The notes under the pieces are model-generated. The model was not told the DNA's origin. It did not search any database and worked only from the letters and a program-made list of their open reading frames with translations. Below, piece by piece: positions 45,684 through 54,164 of a stretch of DNA of 64,000 bases (position 1 is the first letter of the stretch; every line of letters starts with the position of its first letter). Source of the stretch: Leptolyngbya sp. FACHB-321. GTDB lineage: Bacteria > Cyanobacteriota > Cyanobacteriia > Leptolyngbyales > Leptolyngbyaceae. A program made the translations under genes and the position numbers. The stretch lies in NCBI RefSeq assembly GCF_014695975.1, contig NZ_JACJPI010000061.1, positions 106,914 through 170,913 of the forward strand, given 5' to 3'.

Positions 45684-46962
45684 AATTCTGGTTCCGCGTC
45701 TGTCGTGCTAATTCTAAGAGTTGTCCCCAACGTTTTTGCAGTTGCTTGGGCGTACACTTCAGCACTTTGATAATATCTTGATCGGTTGCCTGTGCTTGCT
45801 TGAGGGTCAGGAGTTGCTGCTGATCGGACGACAGTTGACTCAGAAAGCGCTGCCAGTGCTGGGTTGATAGCCCGAGATTTTGGTCGATGTCGGCACCCAG
45901 CCATTGGTGCACCAGCTTCCAATTTTGAGAAAGGGTGAACTTTTCAACGTGATATTTGAAGCGCTGTTGCAGGTAGTCGCGCTCACGGGCAGACAGCCCT
46001 AACACATCGTCAATTTCTGGAGCAGAGAGGTCTTGCAGCTTGAGCGTCAGGTAGTTTACGCAATCGGTCTGCCCCTGGGCGTCTAAATACTGCATGAGTT
46101 CAGCAATCACCCGATCGCGCAAGACAGCCTCAGACGGTGCATCAACGGCATCAGCAACCATACGTTCGCGTAACTGATGTGCCAACGGCGAACGGTTATG
46201 TGCTTCTGCTTCCTCACCTTTGGGTGACTCTAGTGCCTGTTCAATGTCGATCGACATTTCTAGCGGTTGTCGTTGCCCAAACCGTTGAGCACGCAGCACG
46301 ACTAATTGCTGGCTATGTCCATTTGGTAAAGAGATTCGGCGCTTGGCGTATTGTTCGGTAAACGCCATGTATTCCGCTAGCTCTAGCCGTGTGCGAGGCT
46401 GGTAGTCTTCTGGTAGTGCATTTTCGCGCCGAAATGCCTTAAGCGACTCAGTGTAAAACCCTTGCAAAAAGTCTTCGACTAGGCTGTAACGTGCCTGAAA
46501 ACCAAGCTGCAAGCGACTAGGGGCAATGTGGCGATACACCATCGAGCCAAGCGTGCTGTGCAAGTCTACACGTCCCCGCCGGGAGCCAAGCTGATAGTAA
46601 TTCAGGCATTTTTGCAGGCGATGGCGGGCAAGTGAGAGCTGCCACGATCTCACCCTGCCGGAGGTTTGAATGCGTCCACTTTTATGGCAGATGCGATCGA
46701 CCTCGGTGGCAATCCGGCTGGCGAGTTGCTCAATGTTGCTACCAGTCGTACTGACCTCAGCATAAAGCTCCTGCGACAAAATTCTTGTCAGCGTGGGGAT
46801 GTCCAAAAAGTCGCCGGTTGTTCTAGCGTTTGCCATTGGCTCGTAAGCCGACTCATCCCGAACATCAAGCGGTTGCTGGGCGATCGCGGTAGGGGCATCG
46901 GTAGGGGCTACATCCGTTAGGTCTGCCGTCGGGGGGCGAGAAGGAGTTGAGTCGAGGTTCAT
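45682..46962 (-). CDS. hetZ: HetZ family protein
   Basis: A 426-residue helical protein of the HetZ family, which in Anabaena acts with HetR and PatU3 early in heterocyst differentiation. Familiar blocks are RIQTSGRVRSWQLSLARHRL (about 95-114), YSLVEDFLQGFYTESLKAFR (about 157-176), LELAEYMAFTEQYAKRR (about 192-208), LVVLRAQRFGQ and a C-terminal SARERDYLQQRFKYHVEKF with a helix-turn-helix-like tail (LKCTPKQLQKRWGQLLELA). I chose ATG 46962 over a TTG at 46992. Relatives also occur in filaments without heterocysts, so paralogue status is open. No patU or hetR is nearby. Confidence 0.72.
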   Translation of the reverse strand: MNLDSTPSRPPTADLTDVAPTDAPTAIAQQPLDVRDESAYEPMANARTTGDFLDIPTLTRILSQELYAEVSTTGSNIEQLASRIATEVDRICHKSGRIQTSGRVRSWQLSLARHRLQKCLNYYQLGSRRGRVDLHSTLGSMVYRHIAPSRLQLGFQARYSLVEDFLQGFYTESLKAFRRENALPEDYQPRTRLELAEYMAFTEQYAKRRISLPNGHSQQLVVLRAQRFGQRQPLEMSIDIEQALESPKGEEAEAHNRSPLAHQLRERMVADAVDAPSEAVLRDRVIAELMQYLDAQGQTDCVNYLTLKLQDLSAPEIDDVLGLSARERDYLQQRFKYHVEKFTLSQNWKLVHQWLGADIDQNLGLSTQHWQRFLSQLSSDQQQLLTLKQAQATDQDIIKVLKCTPKQLQKRWGQLLELARQTRNQN

Positions 46963-47338
46963 GGCTCTGGTAATGCACAGGGACGAGAACAATAGATCAG
47001 GGAACGAGACGTTTTGAGTAGCGCTTTGCGCCGCTATGCTAGGGAGTCTTAAGTTGATTCAGTCAAGGCAACACTCAACTCTGAAAATTCCTCCCGTTCG
47101 ATTCAGCACTGCCATCTACACATAGAAAATGAGCCGCTACGGTTTAAGGCAGGTCAGGCTGGGTCACTTTTTCAGATGGTTATCCGGATGCTTAGAAATT
47201 GTACTGAGAGTAACGCGCCAACGATCGCGCTTGATTTAGCCTACACCCATCAGCCGTTAATGGTTAGGGGGGTGCGATCGCCCTTGTAGAAACCTCATCA
47301 AAATCTGCTGCCAGTAGTAGACAGTTAGACCAGTGGAT
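46963..47338. other. Gene-free stretch upstream of the HetZ-family gene
   Basis: About 376 bp. It must carry the HetZ-family promoter. I see no GTA-N8-TAC NtcA box and no HetR-type inverted repeat. A short 36-residue frame near 47127 is not credible. Confidence 0.35.
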
Positions 47339-48001
47339 TTAACTTGCTTCCACTGCCCATGCTGCCGCTGCCTCCCATCCTAGACCGCGCCGCACAATTA
47401 TCGGTTCCTCAGTTGTCAGATCCAAAATCGTTGAAGCTTGATTACCTGGTTCGACATCACTATCAATAACCAAATCAACCAGCTTTTCTAAACTGTCAAA
47501 GAGTTCAAAGCGCGAAACATTCGATTCGGTCGCAGCATGGCTGGACTCAGACGGGTCAATGAAATGGGCAGAGGTTGAAATAACGGGATTACCCAGCGCA
47601 TTGAGCAACGCCAAACAAATGGGGTGGTCAGGCACGCGAATGCCTGTTGTCTTCCGTTTGGGGTGCATGACCAGTTTGGGCACCAGCTTGGTCGTTGGCA
47701 GCAAAAAGGTATAGGGTCCTGGGATGAGCCGTCGCATGAGCCGATACGCCGGATCATTCACTACCGCATACTGAGCAATATCAGAAAGTGATGGGCAAAG
47801 AAACGTTAGCGGTTTGTCGTTGGAGAATTGCTTAATCTGCCTCACTCTCTGAATCGCACTCTTAGAGTTGAGGTCACAGCCGATCGCGTATACAGTGTCG
47901 GTGGGATACAGCATGACCGCCCCATCCCGTAGCGCTGCCACAATTTGGTCAACGACCCGCGTCTGGGGATTTTCAGGATGAAGCGTGAACAGGGTAGACA
48001 T
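47339..48001 (-). CDS. Sua5/YciO/YrdC family protein
   Basis: A 220-residue protein with the YrdC fold. Key residues: VMLYPTDTVYAIGCDLNSK (about 29-47), QIKQFSNDKPLTFLCPSLSDI (about 55-75), LIPGPYTFLLPTT (about 91-103) and GIRVPDHPICLALL followed by NPVISTSAH (about 117-141). TsaC/Sua5 makes threonylcarbamoyl-AMP for tRNA t6A; the close relative YciO has the same fold but an uncertain role. The length and the KPLTFLC variant lean to YciO-like, so I withhold a gene symbol. It is divergent from larC. Confidence 0.82.
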   Translation of the reverse strand: MSTLFTLHPENPQTRVVDQIVAALRDGAVMLYPTDTVYAIGCDLNSKSAIQRVRQIKQFSNDKPLTFLCPSLSDIAQYAVVNDPAYRLMRRLIPGPYTFLLPTTKLVPKLVMHPKRKTTGIRVPDHPICLALLNALGNPVISTSAHFIDPSESSHAATESNVSRFELFDSLEKLVDLVIDSDVEPGNQASTILDLTTEEPIIVRRGLGWEAAAAWAVEAS

Positions 48002-48229
48002 GGAGGGGAAAAGAGATGAAGGATAAGGGATGAGGGATGAAAGAGTTTTGAGTTTGAAGAGAGTTTGAAGAGCGGTCAGCGGTCAGCTTTTTAGCCTTTG
48101 TCCTTTAGCCTTTAAGCGATTAGCCAACTTTTAGAGAAGCAAGCGACGCGGTACTTTTTAGCCTTTAGCCTTTAGCCTTCTGCCTTCTGCCCCTGCCTGC
48201 TAACAACTAACCACTGACCTTCTGAATCA
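48002..48229. repeat. Two-armed purine/pyrimidine repeat between divergent genes
   Basis: Purine units (AAGGATAAGGGATGAGGGAT and similar, about 48003-48085) are followed by tandem TAGCCTTTAGCC and CTTCTGCC units (about 48090-48200). The two promoters of the divergent genes must lie in or next to it. No clear promoter box was found. Confidence 0.7.
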
Positions 48230-49768
48230 ATGCCTAAAATTGCCTACTTAGACTGTCCGACTGGCATTGCAGGTGATATGTGCCTGGGTGCCTTGGTGGA
48301 TGCGGGTGTGCCACTAGACTATTTACTGGCAATGCTGAGTCGCCTTGGCATTGAAAAGGAATATCACTTATGGGCAGAAGACGTGCAGCGTAACGGGCAG
48401 CGGGCAACGAAAGTCCATGTGGACTTAAGCCTGAATGTTTTTGCTCATCATGAAACGGACGATCGCGCCCATACCAAGACAGAGCATTCTGCCAAGCCCC
48501 ACCTTCACTCTGCCACAGAACAGTCTGCTGCAACTGAAACAGACGTGATTCACGCGCACTCACACGACAGCGACCCTACCCGCAGTCGGCATAGCCATAG
48601 CCACGAAACTCATACTCACGGTCAGACTTCTACTGCGACCGATCGCCCTCATGACCTTGTGCGCCACCTGCCTGAAGTTGAACGTCTGATTCTAGCCGCC
48701 GCACTGCCAGCTAGAGCCGAGGCGTGGAGTTTGGCAGTGTTCCGTAAGCTTGCAGAGGCAGAAGGCGCAATCCACGGCGTGCCGCCGGAACAAGTCCACT
48801 TTCATGAAGTCGGGGCTACGGATGCGATCGTCGATATTGTCGGCACCTGTCTGGGGCTGGATTGGTTGGGCATCGATCACCTTTACTGTTCTCCCCTACC
48901 TACGGGTGGTGGCACCATTCGAGCCGCACACGGTCGTTTGCCTGTGCCTGCGCCTGCTGTGCTCAAGCTGTTTGAGTTGCGTCAGGTGCCCATCTACAGC
49001 AACGGCATTGAGCGCGAGATGGTTACTCCAACGGGAGCGGCGATCGCCACCACGTTAGCCACTCAGTTTGGTGCGCCGCCTGCCATGACGCTGCTCCGCG
49101 TAGGCTTAGGTGCAGGTTCGATCAGCCTGCCGTTGCCAAACATTTTGCGCTTGTGGATTGGGGAAGAGAAGGGAGAGGCGGGAGCAAGGGAGGCAGGGGA
49201 AGTAAGGTCAGCAGGGGCAGCAGAGGATCAAAAAAAATTCAAAACTCAAAACTCAAAACCCTCTAGCAATGCGGCGCAACGCGCTACTCAAACTTCTCAA
49301 ACGATCGCTTTGCTAGAAACGCAAATCGACGATCTCAACCCACAGGCGATCGGCTATATCTATGAGGCGCTGTTTGCTGTGGGTGCAGTGGATGTGTTTA
49401 CCCAGGCGATCGGGATGAAGAAGGCACGACCCGGTGTGCTGCTAACAGTGGTATGCCATCCGGAGGGCGTGTCTGCCTGTGAAGACGTGATCTTTCGGGA
49501 AACAACGACGTTGGGCATTCGGCGATCGCTCCAGCAGCGCACGATCCTCCACCGCAAAATGCAAACTGTGGAGACTGTCTATGGTGCTGTACAAGTCAAA
49601 GTGGCATGGCGCGATCATGCCGACACTCACCCGATTAACGTACAGCCTGAATATGAAGACTGTGCTGCGATTGCACGACAGCAGCAGCTTCCTTGGCGGG
49701 AAGTTCATCGCCTCGTTTTACAGAACTGGTACCAGCAGCATAGTGGAGCCTCAAAGCAACTTTTCTAA
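48230..49768 (+). CDS. larC: Nickel pincer cofactor biosynthesis protein LarC
   Basis: A 512-residue LarC (DUF111) protein, which inserts nickel into the pincer cofactor of lactate racemase-type enzymes using CTP. It opens with [20 protein letters not shown] (about 4-23). A histidine-rich insert (about 75-140: [19 protein letters not shown]) may hold nickel. Then come [21 protein letters not shown] and [13 protein letters not shown]. The C-terminal half starts at [20 protein letters not shown] (about 365). It is a single fused frame, whereas lactobacilli need a frameshift between halves. Residues about 310-350 are encoded by an inserted repeat. larA, larB and larE are not in the window. Confidence 0.88.
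   Translation: MPKIAYLDCPTGIAGDMCLGALVDAGVPLDYLLAMLSRLGIEKEYHLWAEDVQRNGQRATKVHVDLSLNVFAHHETDDRAHTKTEHSAKPHLHSATEQSAATETDVIHAHSHDSDPTRSRHSHSHETHTHGQTSTATDRPHDLVRHLPEVERLILAAALPARAEAWSLAVFRKLAEAEGAIHGVPPEQVHFHEVGATDAIVDIVGTCLGLDWLGIDHLYCSPLPTGGGTIRAAHGRLPVPAPAVLKLFELRQVPIYSNGIEREMVTPTGAAIATTLATQFGAPPAMTLLRVGLGAGSISLPLPNILRLWIGEEKGEAGAREAGEVRSAGAAEDQKKFKTQNSKPSSNAAQRATQTSQTIALLETQIDDLNPQAIGYIYEALFAVGAVDVFTQAIGMKKARPGVLLTVVCHPEGVSACEDVIFRETTTLGIRRSLQQRTILHRKMQTVETVYGAVQVKVAWRDHADTHPINVQPEYEDCAAIARQQQLPWREVHRLVLQNWYQQHSGASKQLF
49156..49262 (+). repeat. In-frame repeat insertion inside larC
   Basis: A purine tract (GGGGAAGAGAAGGGAGAGGC and on, about 49158-49228) followed by tandem TCAAAACTCAAAACTCAAAA units (about 49236-49260) encodes [15 protein letters not shown] and then [11 protein letters not shown]. 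Both halves are of the type usually found between genes. The insertion falls between the two conserved halves of LarC and keeps the frame. Confidence 0.72.
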
Positions 49769-49904
49769 TGAAGTGACGCTGATTGCCCATTCAAAGCTCT
49801 TCCAAACACAGCTGTCTACATTACCCGCACTCGGAACTTTATGGATAGACGCAGGCTCAAAAGGCATAGCTCTCAAATCTCTCCTCACACGATCGAATCA
49901 CTGC

Positions 49905-51440
49905 ATGAAATTTGCTTACTTTGTTAGCAGTATGAAGCCTTTGCTGGCAGTTGTACTTGCCACTAGCGTGCTGTCACTAAGTTCCCGTAGTTTCGCTCAG
50001 TCACCTCCAATGAGTCTGCAGCGATCGACTGTGCTGGCACAGGCAAGTACATCTGGTGCTGTTTGTTCAGCACAGTTAGGTGGCGCGATCGATCGCATTG
50101 CCAATCGTCCCGCCCTGGCAAACGTTCGTTGGGGCATTCTGGTGCAAACCCTGGATAATCCCACTCGTCGTCAAACGCTGTTTGCCCGTAACGCAGCTAC
50201 GCTACTCATCCCAGCCTCTAACGTCAAGATCCTGACGACAGCAGCAGCACTTACTGCTCTTGGTGCCAACTATCGCTTTCGTACGGCTGTCTTGGGCGAT
50301 CGCACCCAGCCTAATCTGAGCCAATCAACACTACGGATTGTTGGGCACGGCGATCCCACTTTAACGACGCCGCAACTCAAAACCCTTGCGCAGCAGTTGA
50401 GTCAGCAAGGTGTGCAGCAGGTAGAGCAGTTGATTGGCGACGATACGTACTTTCGCGGCGCTGCCACCAATCCCTATTGGGATGCAGACGATACGACACA
50501 GGGTTATGGTGCGCCAGTCAACAGCCTGATGCTGAACCAAAATGCGATCGGCGTCACTTTGTTTCCGCAGCGAGTCGGGCAACCATTGCGTGTGCAGTGG
50601 GATGATCCAACGGACGCACGTACATGGCGTACCAGCAATCAGACGGTAACTGTCTCGGCTAACGGAAGTGAGTTTGTAGATGCCGCCCGTGCCTCGAACC
50701 AGGCACTCATGCGGCTGACTGGGCAACTGCGAGTGGGGTCAGAAGCAGAAACAATTGCCGTATCAGTGCCCAATCCAGGCAACTATTTAATCGACAAGTT
50801 TCGTACAGTGCTGGCAGCAGCCAATATCGTTGTGCAGCGATCAACCGTTGTGAAAATGACACCCGCCCCGCCTGGTTTAGTCGAGCTAGCGGCGGTTGAG
50901 TCACCCCCTTTGGCGCAATTGCTTGTTGAAACGAATCGTGAAAGCAACAACATTTACGCCGAAACGCTGCTGAAAACGCTAGGAGTGACACAGACCGCCA
51001 ATAACCAGGATGCAACCACCAGCGGTATTGCTGCTATCAAAGCAACCTTGACTCCTCTAGGTGTAAATGCGGCTGGGTACAGCATGGTCGATGGCTCAGG
51101 TTTGGCAAGCCGCAATCGTGCTAGTTCGGAAGCACTGGTGCAAACCCTCCAGGCAATGGCACAACGTCCCGATGCAGCAGTGTATCGCAACTCACTCGCG
51201 ATCGCTGGTGTTAACGGAACGCTCAAAAATCGCTTTCGCAATACAGCAGCACAAGGCAAACTACAAGGCAAAACGGGCACAATCGGAGGTGTTGTGGCGC
51301 TCTCTGGCTACCTTACGCCACCCAACCATCCCGATCTCGCCTTCAGTGTTTTAACTAACCATGCTGGCACCTCAACCGCTACCGTGAGAGGTGCTGTGGA
51401 TGAAATTGTGCTGGTACTGACACGGTTACGATCGTGCTAA
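49905..51440 (+). CDS. dacB: D-alanyl-D-alanine carboxypeptidase/endopeptidase (PBP4, S13 family)
   Basis: A 511-residue exported S13 peptidase that trims or opens peptidoglycan cross-links in the periplasm. A signal sequence (MKPLLAVVLATSVLSLSSRSFAQ, in the first 35 residues) is followed by the catalytic SxxK in LLIPASNVKILTTAAAL (about 99-115), an SxN-like ETNRESNNIYAETL (about 345-358) and KTG in LQGKTGTIGGVVAL (about 455-468). The frame is open upstream inside larC from 49581, but the export signal fixes the start at 49905, or at the ATG at 49932. It follows larC by 136 bp. Confidence 0.88.
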   Translation: MKFAYFVSSMKPLLAVVLATSVLSLSSRSFAQSPPMSLQRSTVLAQASTSGAVCSAQLGGAIDRIANRPALANVRWGILVQTLDNPTRRQTLFARNAATLLIPASNVKILTTAAALTALGANYRFRTAVLGDRTQPNLSQSTLRIVGHGDPTLTTPQLKTLAQQLSQQGVQQVEQLIGDDTYFRGAATNPYWDADDTTQGYGAPVNSLMLNQNAIGVTLFPQRVGQPLRVQWDDPTDARTWRTSNQTVTVSANGSEFVDAARASNQALMRLTGQLRVGSEAETIAVSVPNPGNYLIDKFRTVLAAANIVVQRSTVVKMTPAPPGLVELAAVESPPLAQLLVETNRESNNIYAETLLKTLGVTQTANNQDATTSGIAAIKATLTPLGVNAAGYSMVDGSGLASRNRASSEALVQTLQAMAQRPDAAVYRNSLAIAGVNGTLKNRFRNTAAQGKLQGKTGTIGGVVALSGYLTPPNHPDLAFSVLTNHAGTSTATVRGAVDEIVLVLTRLRSC

Positions 51441-51541
51441 TACGCGCCTATGGCAAAAGAATGAGGGATGAATCGAAGCTCTGGCATAAAGGAGGTTTCA
51501 AGGTTTATGTCTGTCTTAGCGTTCTCTTCGACGGGCACTAC

Positions 51542-52561
51542 CTAGTTGGCAGCTTGCTCATCACTCTCAAAGACCATCTGCGATAACAAGATAATCCCTA
51601 CTTCCGTATCGGTTGGCTTACCAATGCCGAGAAAGCGACCATCTTCATGGTGAACGCGTAACGGTTGTTGCAATGGATCGACCGCGTAAACCTGAGTACT
51701 GTCTGCATCCTTGTGTTTCCCCGTCTCCCCATCTTCTACGCTCTCCCAGCGATCGTCAGCCGTAGGATAAATCGTAATGCGCTGCCCCTGACACCAGCGA
51801 CGGGCGATCGTTGCCGAGAGCGTAATTGCACTTAAATGCCTTAGCGCTTCCACTGGCTCAATGGGCTGAAAGCTATCTTGCTCTTGCTGTGCTTCCAATA
51901 CTTCCAGTGTCAGGCTGTCTGCCAGATCAAAGCCGCTGCTGCTAGTGCGTGTAAGGGCGGCTAGTGCGCCACCCGTTTTCAAGACGGTACCTAGATCACG
52001 GGCGATCGACCGAATATACGTACCGGGACCACAGGCAATCGCTAAATCTAGTTCGGGGAAGTCGCCCGATCGCCAGTCCAGCACTTCCAGGCTAAACACT
52101 TGCACTGCGCGAGATTTGACTGCGATCGGTTCGCCTGCCCTCGCCAAATCATACAGCCGCTTACCCTTTACCTGAATGGCACTGTAGTTGGGTGGAACTT
52201 GCTGGATAGTGCCCTGAAACTGCTGAAGCGCTGTTTCCACTGTCGTCAAATCGAGCGCTGCAACGGGATGAGCCAGCAATACTTCACCTTCTAAGTCATC
52301 GGTCGTTGTGCTCACTCCCAAGCGCACGGTGGCTCGGTATGCCTTATCCTGCCGGAGAAATTGCAGCAGACGGGTCGCTTTACCAAGGGCGATCGGCAAC
52401 ACTCCGATCGCGGCTGGATCGAGTGTGCCTGCGTGTCCAACGCGCTTCATCTGTAAAAGCCGCCGCACTTTGGCAACGCAGTCGTGAGACGTAAACCCCG
52501 CAGGTTTATTGAGATTAAGAAAACCATGCATAGCAGGGAAAGCTGATTGGGTCTTGTTCAT
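51542..52561 (-). CDS. truB: tRNA pseudouridine-55 synthase
   Basis: A 339-residue TruB enzyme that makes pseudouridine 55 in the T loop of tRNAs. HGFLNLNKPAGFTSHDCVAK leads to RVGHAGTLDPAAIGVLPIAL (about 42-61), where the Asp is catalytic. Other marks are YSAIQVKGKRLYDLARAGE (about 125-143) and CGPGTYIRSIARDLG (about 174-188). The C-terminal 100 residues are a PUA-like region with an extra insert (about 270-300). The start could be ATG 52561 or ATG 52531; neither has a good ribosome site, and most relatives begin at the latter. Confidence 0.9.
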   Translation of the reverse strand: MNKTQSAFPAMHGFLNLNKPAGFTSHDCVAKVRRLLQMKRVGHAGTLDPAAIGVLPIALGKATRLLQFLRQDKAYRATVRLGVSTTTDDLEGEVLLAHPVAALDLTTVETALQQFQGTIQQVPPNYSAIQVKGKRLYDLARAGEPIAVKSRAVQVFSLEVLDWRSGDFPELDLAIACGPGTYIRSIARDLGTVLKTGGALAALTRTSSSGFDLADSLTLEVLEAQQEQDSFQPIEPVEALRHLSAITLSATIARRWCQGQRITIYPTADDRWESVEDGETGKHKDADSTQVYAVDPLQQPLRVHHEDGRFLGIGKPTDTEVGIILLSQMVFESDEQAAN

Positions 52562-52867
52562 GAATAATTGAGAGCGGCTATGGTTCCCCCATCGAGTTGC
52601 TACACGACCGTACACTTATATCCAGCCTAGCTTTTGAAGGGGACGATCGCTCTTTTTTGCAACGAGCTTCACGCTTCGATCACTCAAAGGGTGACGGTTG
52701 TTACGTAGCACCAGGTAGTTACCCTGCCTCTCATAACCGCAGTTGCCAGACGATTGTCATTAATCGACAGCAAAATCGCATCACATGAGGGGTGTCACCC
52801 ATTAAAGGAAAGTACGTGTTCTTGGTCAAAATCAGGATCGCATCTACCCTCACTGGCAGGAAACGTT
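52562..52867. other. Gene-free stretch between divergent genes
   Basis: About 306 bp between truB and the Trypco1-type gene. The open frame that runs through it (from 52754) lacks a plausible start and its residues are not protein-like. No clear promoter or repeat is visible. Confidence 0.35.
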
Positions 52868-53332
52868 TTGACCAAGATTGTCCCCGTCCAACTCGATAAC
52901 GGCACCGTGCTTTACATTGAAGCGCAGGATGAAACTGAAACGTCCGCGATCGCGCCACAGGTTCCCATTGAAGAAGGCGAGCAGCGGCGAGGCGGCGCAA
53001 AAGGTCTGGGCGATCCTAGAATGCCGTTTCGTCCTAGCCCGACCCAATCAATGGAAATGGTGCAAAACACCATCCGCACCTACACCGTTTATTGCCTGAA
53101 TGCCTTCAAAAACTGCGCCGCAGCGAACGTTGATGAAGTTACGCTAGAGTTTGGTGTTAATCTCAGCGCCGACGCTGGTATTCCTTACATTGCTAGCGGC
53201 AAAGCCCAAAGCAATCTTAAAATCACCGTCAAGTGCTCGTACAACAAACCAGGCAGCGAAGAAGGCAACGGTGCAGCGATCGCGCCAGTAATGACAAGCA
53301 ATGGGCAGTCATTGGTGGGGAATGGGCAATAA
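52868..53332 (+). CDS. Trypsin-co-occurring domain (Trypco1 / CU044_2847 family) protein
   Basis: A 154-residue protein. I place the start at TTG 52868 (LTKIVPVQLDNGTVLYIEAQ) because AGGAAA lies 6 bases upstream; the longer frame begins with unlike sequence. The middle is a polar linker rich in Glu, Gly and Arg (about 24-60). The second half has SMEMVQNTIRTYTVYCLNAF, then VDEVTLEFGVNLSADAGIPY and a strand LKITVKC. This is the Trypco1 layout, known from gene clusters where it accompanies trypsin-like proteases in bacterial conflict systems. No protease gene is adjacent here, so it is an orphan. Confidence 0.75.
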   Translation: MTKIVPVQLDNGTVLYIEAQDETETSAIAPQVPIEEGEQRRGGAKGLGDPRMPFRPSPTQSMEMVQNTIRTYTVYCLNAFKNCAAANVDEVTLEFGVNLSADAGIPYIASGKAQSNLKITVKCSYNKPGSEEGNGAAIAPVMTSNGQSLVGNGQ

Positions 53333-53430
53333 GCAAAAGGCAAAAGGCTGAAGGCTAAAAGCTAAAAGCTAAAGCTTTCCTACCCTTCAACTCTCCTCAC
53401 TCCTTACCTCCCTCTCCTCACCGCCTCTAC
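53325..53430. repeat. Purine and pyrimidine repeat arms between convergent genes
   Basis: GCAAAAGGCAAAAGGCTGAA and AAAAGCTAAAAGCTAAA units (53333-53373) are followed by CTACCCTTCAACTCTCCTCA-type units (53378-53430). Each arm is purine-rich in the sense of the gene it follows. The two arms could pair as a long imperfect hairpin shared by both 3' ends. Confidence 0.75.
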
Positions 53431-53870
53431 ACGACAAAACTTGTCTCCTCTCCCTGTGCCGCTTGCCAACTGCGGGCATCAAAGTACAGGTCTTCTAACG
53501 AGATGCTGTAAAGGGATTCTTTCAGCTTTTGGTGAAGCCGATTCCAGACGGTAAACGTGACCCAATCTTCTGCCTGTGAGCCGTCGGGGGAGTGCCGGGG
53601 AAGCGGGTCAATGCTTTCACCAACCGCTTCTAGAATTTGTCCTAACGAAATGCTGGCGGGCGATCGGGCGAGCTGATAGCCACCCTGTACACCACGTATG
53701 GACTGCACCAAGCCTGCGCGACGTAGTTCAATCAGCAGTTTTTCGAGGTAAGGAGCGGGTAGATCCTGACGTTGCGCGATCGCCTTCACTGACGCTGGAC
53801 CATAGGCTGGCTGCAATGTCAGGTCGAGGAGGGCTTTGACGCTGTAATGTCCGCGAGTGGTTAATTTCAT
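53427..53870 (-). CDS. Rrf2 family transcriptional regulator without Fe-S cysteines
   Basis: A 147-residue winged-helix regulator. MKLTTRGHYSVKALLDLTL, then VKAIAQRQDLPAPYLEKLLIELRRAGLV (helix-turn-helix, about 28-55) and RGVQGGYQLARSP (wing, about 58-70) match Rrf2/IscR. The three cysteines that bind the [2Fe-2S] cluster in IscR are absent; the whole protein has none. So the signal must be different, as in the cyanobacterial Slr0846-type members. The frame is open to 54179, but the conserved start is the ATG at 53870. The target genes are unknown; the divergent MFS gene is a candidate. Confidence 0.85.
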   Translation of the reverse strand: MKLTTRGHYSVKALLDLTLQPAYGPASVKAIAQRQDLPAPYLEKLLIELRRAGLVQSIRGVQGGYQLARSPASISLGQILEAVGESIDPLPRHSPDGSQAEDWVTFTVWNRLHQKLKESLYSISLEDLYFDARSWQAAQGEETSFVV

Positions 53871-54164
53871 TGTGAGAACAGGGCAGCAGGCAGAGGAGAT
53901 ATTGCCGACGATCGCTTTGACATTGCCCCAGTAATAGCCATTGGATAATGACCATAAACGATTGCTGTAGGGTAAAGGGGTTTTCCACTCAAGCTGATCA
54001 TTTAACGTTGAGCGATCGCAAACGTTGGAAATGGGTAGGAATGGTGGGCGCAGCAGCATTCTAAGCGTAACAGGTGCTTTTGCAGCCGCGACTTCAGCAA
54101 TTGGCTTACTCCAATACTGGAAACTCAGGCAAACTTGAGGTTGTTCCTTGTTTACGGTTTGTTC

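Noticed and set aside
47127..47237. 36-residue frame upstream of the HetZ-family gene as a small peptide gene
   Set aside because: Arginine-rich chance sequence without ribosome site or similarity to known small photosystem or signalling peptides.
48002..48200. Tandem repeats as a CRISPR array
   Set aside because: Units are 7-14 bases without spacers of constant length; these are simple repeats.
49581..49904. N-terminal extension of the PBP4-type protein inside larC
   Set aside because: The extension is not protein-like and lies before a clear export signal; it is chance open frame within larC.
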